Shown: piece after piece, positions 1 to 8,008 of the stretch
How the letters are laid out: each line of letters begins with the position of its first letter
Position numbering within the stretch: the stretch's first letter is position 1
Source: Actinocrinis puniceicyclus
GTDB taxonomy: Bacteria; Actinomycetota; Actinomycetes; Streptomycetales; Catenulisporaceae
Direction of reading: 5' to 3'
Assembly (NCBI RefSeq): GCF_018283645.1
Contig: NZ_JAGSXH010000027.1
Location: 1 to 59,206, forward strand
DNA length: 59,206 nt
Program-made: the position numbers and the translations under genes
Notes under the pieces: generated by a model
Seen by the model: the letters and a program-made list of their open reading frames with translations, nothing else
Told to the model about the DNA's origin: nothing
Database searches by the model: none

Positions 1-385
1 GGCATCCCGCGTTCTACCAGGAGCTTCGTTGCCTCCCACACCCAGTCCACATCGTGATCAAGCTGAAACCCTTGCCCCGCAAGCTACCTGAAATCATGTC
101 AAACTGGACCTAACTTTAGGGCAGTGGCCCGCACGGTCTATGCCCACATCGCACACGGCCAGATCATTCGTGGCCGAACATCACCACCGTCAGCCCCAGC
201 GTGAGCCTCACCGAGCGGTTTTTACACGTTCCACTGTGCTGGACGACCCGACAGGGTCCGCAATCGAGGGGTTTCACCAGATCGAGTGAGAGCCTTGGCC
301 AGCCAGTATTAGGGTGATGCCTATGTGCCGAACTCCCGGCCAGCTGGACTGAGACCTACACCAGAACTGTAGATCTACAGGCAGC
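1..385. other. Left flank of the mobile region, no confident gene
   Basis: No confident gene is visible. A reading frame open from the window edge (3-113, + strand) ends at TAA and could be the last 36 residues of a truncated protein, but it matches no family I recognise. Just before the first transposon end there is TGAGACCTACA (350-360), close to an inverted copy of the Tn terminus, and a second CTACA at 375-379. These may be an eroded older transposon end, but the TnsB-type boxes that should lie inside such an end are absent. Confidence 0.3.
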
Positions 386-483
386 TGTAGGTTCTCAAGG
401 TACTTTGCATCAGTGGTCACCTGACCTGCACTGACGCTAGGGCTCTCACGAACTTTACGCCGCTATTTCTCGCCGATTTTGCG
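386..483. repeat. Left end of Tn7-like unit A
   Basis: It starts with the 12-bp terminus TGTAGGTTCTCA, identical to the outer 12 bp of the left and right ends of unit B. A further box, GCTATTTCTCGCCGATTTTGCG (462-483), resembles the internal boxes of the other three ends and is a likely TnsB binding site. From 484 to 986 nothing is recognisable except the presumed promoter and ribosome-binding region of the cargo operon. Confidence 0.6.
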
Positions 484-986
484 TTTTCTTCAAACAGGGC
501 GAGGCCCTGACCTAAGACGCCACGCGCCATCAAGATCAAATGTGAACGGAAGTGCCGTGGGGTCTGACGGTGCAAGGACCGTGTCCGGGCGGGGGCGCCG
601 GACGGCAGAGGTCCCTGCCCTTGGCGAAGTTGTTGAGCCCGGAGACTGGCTGCGTTACCCTGAATAATGAAGGTGTGGTACATCCGCACCATATGCGTAC
701 CGCTCCGGTTATACGGAACTGCACCTCGTAGGGTAAGGATCTGCGGGGTGAAGAACGGCTGGCCCCTGCCATCGGTGGGGAGTCCGGGCCCTGTGGCCTG
801 GCGGACCAGCAGTTCGCCCAGTCCCGTGGAACGCCGGTCGGCATGGTGACACGCCGGACCCTGAGCCGGTGGGGCGCTGTGACGACGCCCGCCGCCCTCG
901 TGACGGCGCGCAGTGGAGTCTTGGGCATGGCGCCCTGGACAGCAGGCCTGGCCTGCGGCGCGCTGATCTTCGAAGGGCATTTTTTT

Positions 987-3119
987 ATGAGCCTCGACGC
1001 GTTCGAGAACGAGAGCCTTCCGCCGCTGCTGCGCCGTCCCGATGAGGTGCCGGAGCCGGTGCCGGTCACGCAGCTGCGCGGTTTCCGCAAGACCCTGCTC
1101 GACAACCCGATGAACTCGCTGGACGAGGACGCGGCGAACGTCGTCACCGGCGGCGCCGTAAGCCCCGCGCTGCTGCGCAAGCTTGTCGAGGCAACCGGGG
1201 ACACGGCTGAGGCCGGCCTGCTGATGGCCAAGCCCGTCGTCGGCGGCACCCTGTACGCCATCCCGCCGCACCGGCGCTTCACCGACCTGGACGTGCTGCC
1301 CGACTTCCTCAACCAGCGCTGGGTGCACAAGCTGCACACCGCGATGGACGACAAGCACGCGAACAACGCTCCGATCGTCTACAACACGTTCACCGACGAG
1401 GAGACCGGGCAGCCGAGGGCGCTGTTCGTGGTCCGGGTGGCGGACCGCCAGGCCCTGGCCGACGCGATCACCGAGAGCATGCGTCAGACATACGACGCCC
1501 AAGGGCAGAAGAACGACTACACCGACAGCGTGCTGCAGCACGGCATCAAGGAACCGCTGACGCTGTTCCTGGTCCGCGTCAAATACGACGACGGCGTCGA
1601 GGAGACGTACACCGTCGCCGGCGACGGCAACAGCCGGCTCGTGAGCATGTGGCTGGCGCGCACTGGCGGCAACATCGACGAGGCGGCGGCGGCGTGTGTC
1701 GCCGCGGTGATCGGCCCGGTGGACCGCTCCGGCCCGCGTCGGCCAGCCGACCAGCGCTCGGCGCGGTCGAAGGTGACCGAGATGGTCGCCCGAGTGCGCC
1801 GCGGGTTGGCCGAGAAGATCCTCACCGAGGCGACCCGCCGCGAGGGGCATACCCTCACCTTCCCGGCCATCGTGGTGGTCGGCGCCATGGGGGAGGACGG
1901 CTCCGCGTTGCCCGACCTGGTCGCCGCCCGCGACGACCTTGTAGCCAACCTGCATGTCCACGTCACCCCGTGGGACGAGGGCGCGCAGAACACCCAGGGC
2001 ATGCAGCGCGTCTACCGGCACGCCCTGCGCGAGCACCTGGTCGACGACGACACGTACAAGGTGCTGCTCGGCGAGGTCGGCCCGGCTGCGATGCACAAGC
2101 TCCTCGGCCTGCCGCCGCACCGGCTGTGGTCGGCGGCCCTGCACCAGCAGTGTGCACTCGCCGGGCAGGCGGACAGGATGAACCGGCTCATCAAGCAGGA
2201 GTTCGGTATGGGCAAGGCCGACCGCCAGAGGGTGAGCGAGCGGATCGCACCGATGGCATTGTCGGCCTACCGCAGCTCCGCCTCCATCGACCAGTTCGTC
2301 CGGGCCCTCGGCAACGGCGGCACCATCACCGACACGGTGTGGAAGCGGGACTGGAAGCTGACCCACGGCGCCGACGCCCTTAAGGTCCTCGACGACATCC
2401 TCGAGCGGGCGCTGCGGGGCGAGGCTAACGCCGTGGCCGAGCTGACCGTGCTCGGCGGCACCGCCGCGATCCTCTCCGGCTTTATCACCCGCGACCGCGG
2501 TTCCAAGCTCGCCGCTGCCCGTGAGCTGCGGACCGCGCCGCTGCGGCACACCCCCAACGCCCTGCTGGCGGTGCTGGCGAGCACACAGGGCGGGAGGCGG
2601 ATGCTCCACTCCATCGCCTACGCGCACGTCGCGGCCGATCCGAGCATCGTGCCAAAGCAGTTCCACACGGTCGTGCGGGAGATCGACGGTGTAGTGGTGC
2701 AGGATGGCGCCCCGGTTGTCGACAAGGCCGGCGCGATGGTCTCCATCGACTACGAGTGGGACCTTGTCTACGCGGCCAGCCCGGTGGAGGCCGAGGCGTC
2801 GATCGCCGAGCTCAAGAAGAAGCTCGACGGCAAGGGGGGGAGCGGCAGCACTTCGGAAACGGAGGACGCGCGGCAGCGCAGGATCCTGGAGAACGCGATC
2901 AAGGCCGCCAGCAAGGCCGCATTCACGCTCGCCAAGATGACTCAGACCCACCCCCGCGGTCGCGACGTTTTCGGCCTCACCACCAGCGTCGACGCTCTGC
3001 GGCAGCAGTTGAACAGCATCACCGAGACCCTTATCAAGTTCGGCCCCGTGGCCGACGTGATGCCGGACCCGGAGGGCGAGGACGAGTACGAGGACGAGTA
3101 CGAGGACGGTGACGAGTGA
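987..3119 (+). CDS. Cargo protein with ParB/sulfiredoxin-like domain
   Basis: This is a 710-residue protein of unknown function, the first gene of the cassette inside Tn7-like unit A. Residues about 185-225 look like a ParB/Srx-fold segment: a strand with EPLTLF, then a charged turn and a DGNSRL motif, where ParB-N proteins have DGxxR. The rest is mostly helical with no recognised domain. A Lys/Ser-rich linker and helical segment precede a very acidic tail (EDEYEDEYEDGDE). The reading frame continues upstream to 843, but I chose ATG 987 because a GAAGGG ribosome-binding site lies about 10 nt before it and the upstream residues look non-coding. The stop overlaps the next start (GTGA), so the two genes are translationally coupled. 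Its position as transposon cargo suggests defence or competition, but that is inference. The ParB assignment is from motif reading only. Confidence 0.6.
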   Translation: MSLDAFENESLPPLLRRPDEVPEPVPVTQLRGFRKTLLDNPMNSLDEDAANVVTGGAVSPALLRKLVEATGDTAEAGLLMAKPVVGGTLYAIPPHRRFTDLDVLPDFLNQRWVHKLHTAMDDKHANNAPIVYNTFTDEETGQPRALFVVRVADRQALADAITESMRQTYDAQGQKNDYTDSVLQHGIKEPLTLFLVRVKYDDGVEETYTVAGDGNSRLVSMWLARTGGNIDEAAAACVAAVIGPVDRSGPRRPADQRSARSKVTEMVARVRRGLAEKILTEATRREGHTLTFPAIVVVGAMGEDGSALPDLVAARDDLVANLHVHVTPWDEGAQNTQGMQRVYRHALREHLVDDDTYKVLLGEVGPAAMHKLLGLPPHRLWSAALHQQCALAGQADRMNRLIKQEFGMGKADRQRVSERIAPMALSAYRSSASIDQFVRALGNGGTITDTVWKRDWKLTHGADALKVLDDILERALRGEANAVAELTVLGGTAAILSGFITRDRGSKLAAARELRTAPLRHTPNALLAVLASTQGGRRMLHSIAYAHVAADPSIVPKQFHTVVREIDGVVVQDGAPVVDKAGAMVSIDYEWDLVYAASPVEAEASIAELKKKLDGKGGSGSTSETEDARQRRILENAIKAASKAAFTLAKMTQTHPRGRDVFGLTTSVDALRQQLNSITETLIKFGPVADVMPDPEGEDEYEDEYEDGDE

Positions 3120-3604
3120 GTTCGGTGCCGATCCCCGGTCAGATCCGTCAGCGGCTCGCACCCGTCGTCCGCACCCTGGCGCCACTCCTTGATGCTGGTG
3201 CCCTCGCCCGCGCCAGCAACCCGGACGTCGGTCTGGCCTGCCGGGCCACGGTCGAAGCCGCTTGGCGCGAGATCACCGCGCCGAGCGCGGTGTACGCAGC
3301 CTGGGATGCACGGGGCTGGTGCCGCTACGTCGGCAGTGTGTACCGCCAGCAGGTCACTGCGGTCGGCGACCGTCTTGCTGAGCATCACCGGCACCCGCAG
3401 CACGGGCCGGCCCGCCGCCGCGACTGGGTCCTGATGACCGTCCTGCCGATCCGCGCGGGCGCGCTGCACAAGGCCGTTCTCGCCGCCGAGGGATGGGCAG
3501 CGCGGCTGCTCGTCCCGCTCGACGGCGGTGCCCACCCGGCGATCGACCTGATGCAGCCGCCCGACGCCATAGCTGCGGCGATCCTCACCACGCCCGGCGC
3601 CTGA
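3116..3604 (+). CDS. GIY-YIG-like domain protein (cargo)
   Basis: This 162-residue protein is encoded with a 4-nt GTGA overlap after the ParB-like gene. Residues 58-130 follow the GIY-YIG nuclease pattern: AVY (58-60) as the GIY strand, then YVG (71-73) as the YIG strand, with Arg86 and His90 as RL..H on the following helix, a RRRDW strand (100-104), and Glu125 in a helix (AAEG), the position of the metal-binding Glu in the fold. If correct, it would nick or cut DNA, or act as a nuclease partner of the ParB-like protein. The GIY motif is degenerate, so catalytic activity is uncertain. A hairpin terminator follows 44 nt after the stop. Confidence is moderate for the fold and low for the function. 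Confidence 0.55.
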   Translation: MSSVPIPGQIRQRLAPVVRTLAPLLDAGALARASNPDVGLACRATVEAAWREITAPSAVYAAWDARGWCRYVGSVYRQQVTAVGDRLAEHHRHPQHGPARRRDWVLMTVLPIRAGALHKAVLAAEGWAARLLVPLDGGAHPAIDLMQPPDAIAAAILTTPGA

Positions 3605-3647
3605 CGGCGCCGGGATCCGTGAAGACGACCACAGCCAGCAACTGATT

Positions 3648-3675
3648 GCCCGTCGCCTCCGAAGGGGCGGCGGGC
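3648..3675 (+). terminator. Terminator of the cargo operon
   Basis: GCCCGTCGCC (3648-3657) pairs with GGCGGCGGGC (3666-3675) through one G-T wobble, with an 8-nt loop. It lies 44 nt after the stop of the GIY-YIG-like gene and has no U-tract, which is usual for high-GC actinomycetes. Confidence 0.5.
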
Positions 3676-3744
3676 CTGCGCATGAATGCTGGGCCGAGTG
3701 CAGTCGCAGAACCGGGTGGTCCAGCCGCCGCGGCTGGTCAGCCT

Positions 3745-3819
3745 TCAACGATCTTTCATTCTGCGAAAAGTAGGCGAAAATCCGATGAGAAAGCGAAAAG
3801 TTGAACGAGAGACCCTACA
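3745..3819. repeat. Right end of Tn7-like unit A
   Basis: Read inward on the minus strand it begins TGTAGGGTCTCTC, then has GCTTTCTCATCGGATTTTCG (plus-strand 3775-3794) and GAAAGATCGTTGA. The order and spacing of these blocks match the right end of unit B (10949-11014), so this is a related but diverged right end rather than a chance repeat. Four bases (GCAG) separate it from the left end of unit B. Confidence 0.65.
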
Positions 3820-3823
3820 GCAG

Positions 3824-3923
3824 TGTAGGTTCTCACCGTAGGTGTCGTGCCCTGGTCTGGCGGCCAGCGGTTTTCGCTGGTTTTCTCGCGGACTATCTCC
3901 GGCGGGTTCTCAGCGGTCTTTCG
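3824..3923. repeat. Left end of Tn7-like unit B
   Basis: It starts with the terminus TGTAGGTTCTCA (3824-3835). Two internal boxes follow in the same orientation, GGTTTTCTCGCGGACTATCT (3879-3898) and GGGTTCTCAGCGGTCTTTCG (3904-3923), 25 bp apart. They resemble the boxes in the other ends and are probable TnsB sites. Confidence 0.65.
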
Positions 3924-3986
3924 TTTTCCTCACAGGCACGGGTGATCATCGCCGACAGTTCGGCGGTTCGGGCAAGTCCGCCAGGG

Positions 3987-6965
3987 TCAGGCCGCGTCGC
4001 GATGGTCGCAGCGTTCGATTTCGCGTTGCGCGGCGCGGTGTCCGTCGGGGGTGAGCTGGTAGTAGATGCGGCGTTTACCCGGTCCTTTGCCGGGGGGCGC
4101 TCCGGCGCGCCACTCGTCGTCGTCTTCCGGCTTGCTGGTGAGCCATCCTCCGTGCTCGAGCTTCCTAAGCAGCGGGTAGAGCGTTCCCATGTCGATGCCG
4201 GTCGCCTGGTGGACTTCGAGCCCGTAGAACTCGCGGTCCGGGGTCTGGAGCAGGTGGCGCAGCAGGGCGAGGGTCGGCGGGCGGATACGGTAGCGGGCGA
4301 CCGGGATGTCGTCGTAGGGGGCCTGCGGGCGGCGTGGGCGCTGCGGCGCGGCGAAGGCGCGGTGAGCGGCATCGAGCACGTCTTCGGGTGGGAGGTCGAA
4401 TCCGGGCCTGTCGCGCAGCGCCTCGGCCATGAGCGCGTTGACGTCCTCGCGTTCGAGGTGGCGCAGCAGGCGGGTGCCGGCCTTGGTGGGGTGCTGGGGT
4501 GTGCCGATCACGGCGCGGTCGAACAGCGCGGTGCCGAGGTCGTCTTCGAGCCGCTGAAACTGGTGGATCAGGGATGAGTGCGTGATGCCGAGGTAGGTGC
4601 CCGCGGTGGTGGCGGTGGGAAAGCGCATGGTGATCTGGAAGCGCCGCAGGCGTTCCCAGCCGCGCAGCCCGCCCTCCACCGCCTGCCGGATCGCGCGGGG
4701 GATGCCGGGTGGGAGTTTGGCAATCATTTCGGGGAAGCTGTGGACTCCTGGCAGGCGTGGGGTGATGCCGTGGCGGTACAGGGCGTGGTTGACGTTCATC
4801 TGGTGGGTGTCCAGCTCGCGCGCGATGTCGGCGGTGGACCGTCGCAGGGTGTGGTACTGCTCGCGCAGCCACTGTGGGTCGATCGGGAACGGGTCGATCG
4901 CCTTGGCCAGGGTGATGCCGGCGTCCTTGGCGTAGGTCGCCAGGAGTTTGCGGCTGTAGCCGGTGTCCTTCGCGATCTGTTTGAGCCGCCGTCCACCTTG
5001 GACGTATTCGTGTTCGAAGAAGTCGCGGGTCAGCAGGTGCGGGGCCCGCTGGCGGCGTATCCAGGCGTCGGGCCCGTGGATCGACCATTGCGGTTCGGGG
5101 CGGTCGATGCGCTCGATGGCCAGGCGGATGTGTTCGCTGTGCACCCCGAGTGCGCGGGCCGCCTCGGCGACCGGGCGTTTGTCCTCGATGACGATGCGGC
5201 GGATCGCCTCGAGGTCGAGGGTATCGAGGTCCACGCCGGGCCAGGGCAGATGCTCGGCGGTCTCGGCGGGCGGGGACCAGGCGACCGGTTCATCGATGCC
5301 GTGCTGCTCGAGCAGGCCTGCCGCGTATTGGTGCAGGGCCGTGCGCAGCCGCGGGGTGAGCGCGAGGGCGAAGCCGAGGTAGTTGATCCGGTCGCCGGGA
5401 CCGGTGAAGGTCAGCGGGTAGGCCGGGTCGGAGAGGTCTGATCCGGTGAGCAGGTGGTGCAGGTAGCGCTGGGCGTGCAGGTGGCGGGCCCGTCCGGGGC
5501 GCGCTCCGGGCTGGGTGCCTGCGGACAGCGCGAGATCGCACCAGGCTGGCCAGTCGATCGGATCGGCGGGGAGCTGTTCGCGGCGGCGCTGGTAGTCGAT
5601 CGGCGACCCATGGGCGTCGAGGTAGTCGGCCAGGCGGCAGAGCACTGCGAGGACCTCGGTAAGCGCGTCCCCGCTCGGGGATCCGGGCAGGGCGCGGAAG
5701 AACTGCAGCGTCACCGAGATCTGCTGGCTTGTCAGGTGTGGGCTGAGCAGAGCGGCGAAGTCGGACAGGGTGCGCCCGGCGGTAGCGGGGATCAGCAGGC
5801 ACACGCTTATCACGGTGCGGAACTGCTCGGCCTCCAATCCCGCGGCGGGCAGCAGCTTCGCGGACCAGTCCGGCCACAGCACCTGCGGGATAAGGCGTCC
5901 GCGCCGCGGCGCGGGTCCGACCGGCGGCGTCTTGCCGCCGCGCACCGGCCGTGCGATCCGCTGCGGCGTGACCGTCATCGATTTCATGCGCAGCCGGTCG
6001 ATCGCGATCAGGTCCGGGTCGGCGGCGCGGATCATCCGCCGGTCGAATCCGCTGGCCAGGGCCATCCACTGGTCGCGCGCCATGCCCGGTGGCGGGATGC
6101 GCGCCGCGCCCGGATGCCGGCGTAGTACCTCGCGCACATGCGCGACGGCCTCGTGCTCGGGGCCGGCCATCACATGGTGGGCTTGGCTCACAACCGCGGC
6201 TGTGAGCAGCGCGTCGCGATGCAGCCGGGCTTCCATCACTCTTCCGAGCCCGTCGTGGACCGGCGCATCGGTCTTGAGCGTGCCGCTCTTCGCGTGCCGG
6301 CGCATCAGCCACAGCGCGACCGTCGGAAGATCGGCGAGTACTGCGGCGGCCGTTTCGCGGCTGCCAGGATCGTCGAGGTCGGCCAGCAGTTGCTCGATCC
6401 ACCCGGCGGTGCGGGCAAGCGGCGGTGTCAACCGCCTGCCGGGCTTGGCCAGGCGCAGGTCCGCCGCGCACCGTCCCCCTCCGGGAGCCGGCCGCGAGCA
6501 GCAGAAGGCTGGGAGCATCCTCCGGAGCCCGGCGTACAGGTTCACGCGCTGCACGCCGCCGCACTCCTGGCACGTGTCGCGCAGCAGCCTCGCGTGCCGG
6601 GAGCAGGCGAAGACCCAGGCCAGGCGCCATCGCAGCGGCCAGATTCCGTCCGAGGCAGCCAGGCACTGCGGGCAGTAGCGCGATCCGCCGGTGCGCAAGT
6701 AGCCGGCGATCCGCAGCTCGCCGGGCGCGAGCAGCGCGAGCGTCCCGGCCGGCAGCCCACTCGCCTTCTGCGCACTCGCGATCTGCCCTGGCGTCAGCTC
6801 GGTGACCAGCCGGGAGATGCGGCGCATCTCGTCGGGGATCCCGAGGCGGGGCAGCAGGTGCGCCGGGGCGATGGCGTGGCGTGCCGCGAGCGCCTCGATC
6901 CACGAGTCGATCCCCTCGTCCGGCCGCGGCGCGCGGCGCAGCGGGAGCAGCCGGATCCGGCTCAC
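3987..6965 (-). CDS. tniQ: TniQ/TnsD-like target selector with added winged-helix domains
   Basis: This 992-residue protein is the last gene of the tns operon; its GTG start overlaps the tnsC stop (GTGA). Residues 1-165 are a TniQ domain: the opening PLRRAPRPDEGIDSW motif, then a zinc-binding array with CPQC (98-101), C121/H124 and CQEC (132-135). The middle carries repeated HTH-like helices, as in TnsD proteins that read an attachment site. Residues about 776-836 resemble a LysR-type winged helix (LGITHSSLIHQFQRLEDDLG, then LFDR and a TKAG turn). Residues about 892-985 resemble a PadR winged helix (YGLEVHQATGIDMGTLYPLL, then a wing ending in YYQLTPDG). TnsD-type TniQ proteins choose the target and recruit TnsC. 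The two added domains could recognise the chromosomal site next to the element or control the operon. The TniQ call is firm; the fusion domains rest on motif reading. Confidence 0.85.
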   Translation of the reverse strand: MSRIRLLPLRRAPRPDEGIDSWIEALAARHAIAPAHLLPRLGIPDEMRRISRLVTELTPGQIASAQKASGLPAGTLALLAPGELRIAGYLRTGGSRYCPQCLAASDGIWPLRWRLAWVFACSRHARLLRDTCQECGGVQRVNLYAGLRRMLPAFCCSRPAPGGGRCAADLRLAKPGRRLTPPLARTAGWIEQLLADLDDPGSRETAAAVLADLPTVALWLMRRHAKSGTLKTDAPVHDGLGRVMEARLHRDALLTAAVVSQAHHVMAGPEHEAVAHVREVLRRHPGAARIPPPGMARDQWMALASGFDRRMIRAADPDLIAIDRLRMKSMTVTPQRIARPVRGGKTPPVGPAPRRGRLIPQVLWPDWSAKLLPAAGLEAEQFRTVISVCLLIPATAGRTLSDFAALLSPHLTSQQISVTLQFFRALPGSPSGDALTEVLAVLCRLADYLDAHGSPIDYQRRREQLPADPIDWPAWCDLALSAGTQPGARPGRARHLHAQRYLHHLLTGSDLSDPAYPLTFTGPGDRINYLGFALALTPRLRTALHQYAAGLLEQHGIDEPVAWSPPAETAEHLPWPGVDLDTLDLEAIRRIVIEDKRPVAEAARALGVHSEHIRLAIERIDRPEPQWSIHGPDAWIRRQRAPHLLTRDFFEHEYVQGGRRLKQIAKDTGYSRKLLATYAKDAGITLAKAIDPFPIDPQWLREQYHTLRRSTADIARELDTHQMNVNHALYRHGITPRLPGVHSFPEMIAKLPPGIPRAIRQAVEGGLRGWERLRRFQITMRFPTATTAGTYLGITHSSLIHQFQRLEDDLGTALFDRAVIGTPQHPTKAGTRLLRHLEREDVNALMAEALRDRPGFDLPPEDVLDAAHRAFAAPQRPRRPQAPYDDIPVARYRIRPPTLALLRHLLQTPDREFYGLEVHQATGIDMGTLYPLLRKLEHGGWLTSKPEDDDEWRAGAPPGKGPGKRRIYYQLTPDGHRAAQREIERCDHRDAA

Positions 6966-8008
6966 GCCGCGGCCTTCGCCTTGACCTGGCCCGGGCGGCG
7001 GGCCTGCTCGCTAGCCTCATCGATGCGCACCGTGTCGAGCAGTTCGCGGGTCAGCGCCTCGGTGCCGGTCTTGATCGCCTTGTAGCAGCCGCGGGTGATC
7101 AGCGTCATGAGCGAGCCGATGTGCCCGCCGGTGCGCGCGAACAGGTACTCGGCCAGGGCAGCGAGCTGGCCGGGATGCGCGCGGGCGAGCACCAACTGCT
7201 GCTCGATCGCCTTGACCAGGGCCAGCCATTCCTGTTTCTGGCCCGGGGTGAACGCGGCGACCGGAAGGCGCGTCCAGCGCCGGGCGCTCTGCGCCAGTGC
7301 GCTGGCCGCGCCGGTCAGGCCCTCGGCGAAGAACCGGCGTTCCGCCAGCCCCACCCCGGCGTAGATGAAGGTCACCGGAAGCTCGTTCGCCAACCACTTG
7401 AGGTGGTTGTTGACCGCGATCCCGTCCCGGCTGCGCTGGTCGATGAAATGGATATCGTCGATCACCCCGACCCGGGAATCGCACCGCAAGACACAGTCGA
7501 GCGCGTAGCTCGCCAACTGGGCCGCGCTTCCCCGGTCGGCTCCCGGATGCCCGTAGAACTCGCAGATCATCTTGTTCAGCGTGCGCAGCGTCGTGTTCGA
7601 GGTCAGACCCACCCGGAACACCGGGATCCGCTCGTCGCCGTCCTCGGTCACCGCACCGAACCGGCGCCGCTCGACCCGGTCGAAGTCGCGGGCGAACAGG
7701 TTCGCCACCGTGGTCTTGCCCAGCCCCGGCTGCCCGTCGATCACCGCCGCGCCCCGGACCCGGTCCGAATCCTGCCGGTTCGAAGCGACGATCAACTCCA
7801 GTTCGTCGTAGACGGCCGAGAGCTGCGGGGTGGCGATCGTGCCGAAGTTCGCGTGCCACTCGGCGCGCGCCTCATCGTGCTCGAACCTGGCAGCCTCCCC
7901 GAGCCCGGCCAGCTGCGCCGCGGACAGGTGCAGCGGGCGCTGGCGCGGCGCCGCCTCGACGAACCGGCGCCAGCCCTCCTTGCGCGAAAGACTGTAGGAG
8001 CCGGTCAT
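6962..8008 (-). CDS. tnsC: TnsC/TniB-like AAA+ ATPase
   Basis: A 348-residue AAA+ ATPase that links the target selector (TniQ) to the transposase. Walker A is GQPGLGKTT (92-100) and Walker B is VGVIDDIHFI (180-189), with the sensor and lid region following. The length and layout match the TniB/TnsC family of Tn7-like and Tn5053-like elements. It starts at ATG 8008, overlapping the tnsB stop by ATGA, and its own stop overlaps the GTG of tniQ, so the proteins are probably made in fixed proportion. It should form ATP-dependent filaments on DNA and mediate target immunity, known for the family but not visible here. Confidence 0.88.
   Translation of the reverse strand: MTGSYSLSRKEGWRRFVEAAPRQRPLHLSAAQLAGLGEAARFEHDEARAEWHANFGTIATPQLSAVYDELELIVASNRQDSDRVRGAAVIDGQPGLGKTTVANLFARDFDRVERRRFGAVTEDGDERIPVFRVGLTSNTTLRTLNKMICEFYGHPGADRGSAAQLASYALDCVLRCDSRVGVIDDIHFIDQRSRDGIAVNNHLKWLANELPVTFIYAGVGLAERRFFAEGLTGAASALAQSARRWTRLPVAAFTPGQKQEWLALVKAIEQQLVLARAHPGQLAALAEYLFARTGGHIGSLMTLITRGCYKAIKTGTEALTRELLDTVRIDEASEQARRPGQVKAKAAA

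Larger units (their letters stand above)
386..3819. mobile_element. Tn7-like unit A, non-autonomous, carrying a two-gene cassette
   Basis: The left terminus is TGTAGGTTCTCA (386-397). The right terminus reads inward on the minus strand as TGTAGGGTCTCTC and ends at 3819. Both ends have an internal box resembling those of the neighbouring autonomous element: 462-483 on the left and 3775-3794 on the right. The right end also shares the GAAAGATCG block with the right end of unit B. No transposase lies inside; the only genes are a ParB-like and a GIY-YIG-like protein. Flanking bases are GCAGC on the left and GCAGT on the right, 4 of 5 matching, which is compatible with a 5-bp target duplication whose last base is now the first base of unit B. 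It was probably mobilised by a TnsABC-type machine in trans, or has lost its own genes. Confidence 0.6.

Noticed and set aside
350..360. A third transposon right end (TGAGACCTACA)
   Set aside because: Only the outer 11 bp resemble an end; the internal boxes found in the other ends are missing, so it may be chance or a remnant.
417..3185. Very long minus-strand frame (over 900 codons) opposite the cargo genes
   Set aside because: It is the antisense shadow of the two plus-strand cargo genes in high-GC DNA; the translation is Arg/Gly/Val-rich with no family features.
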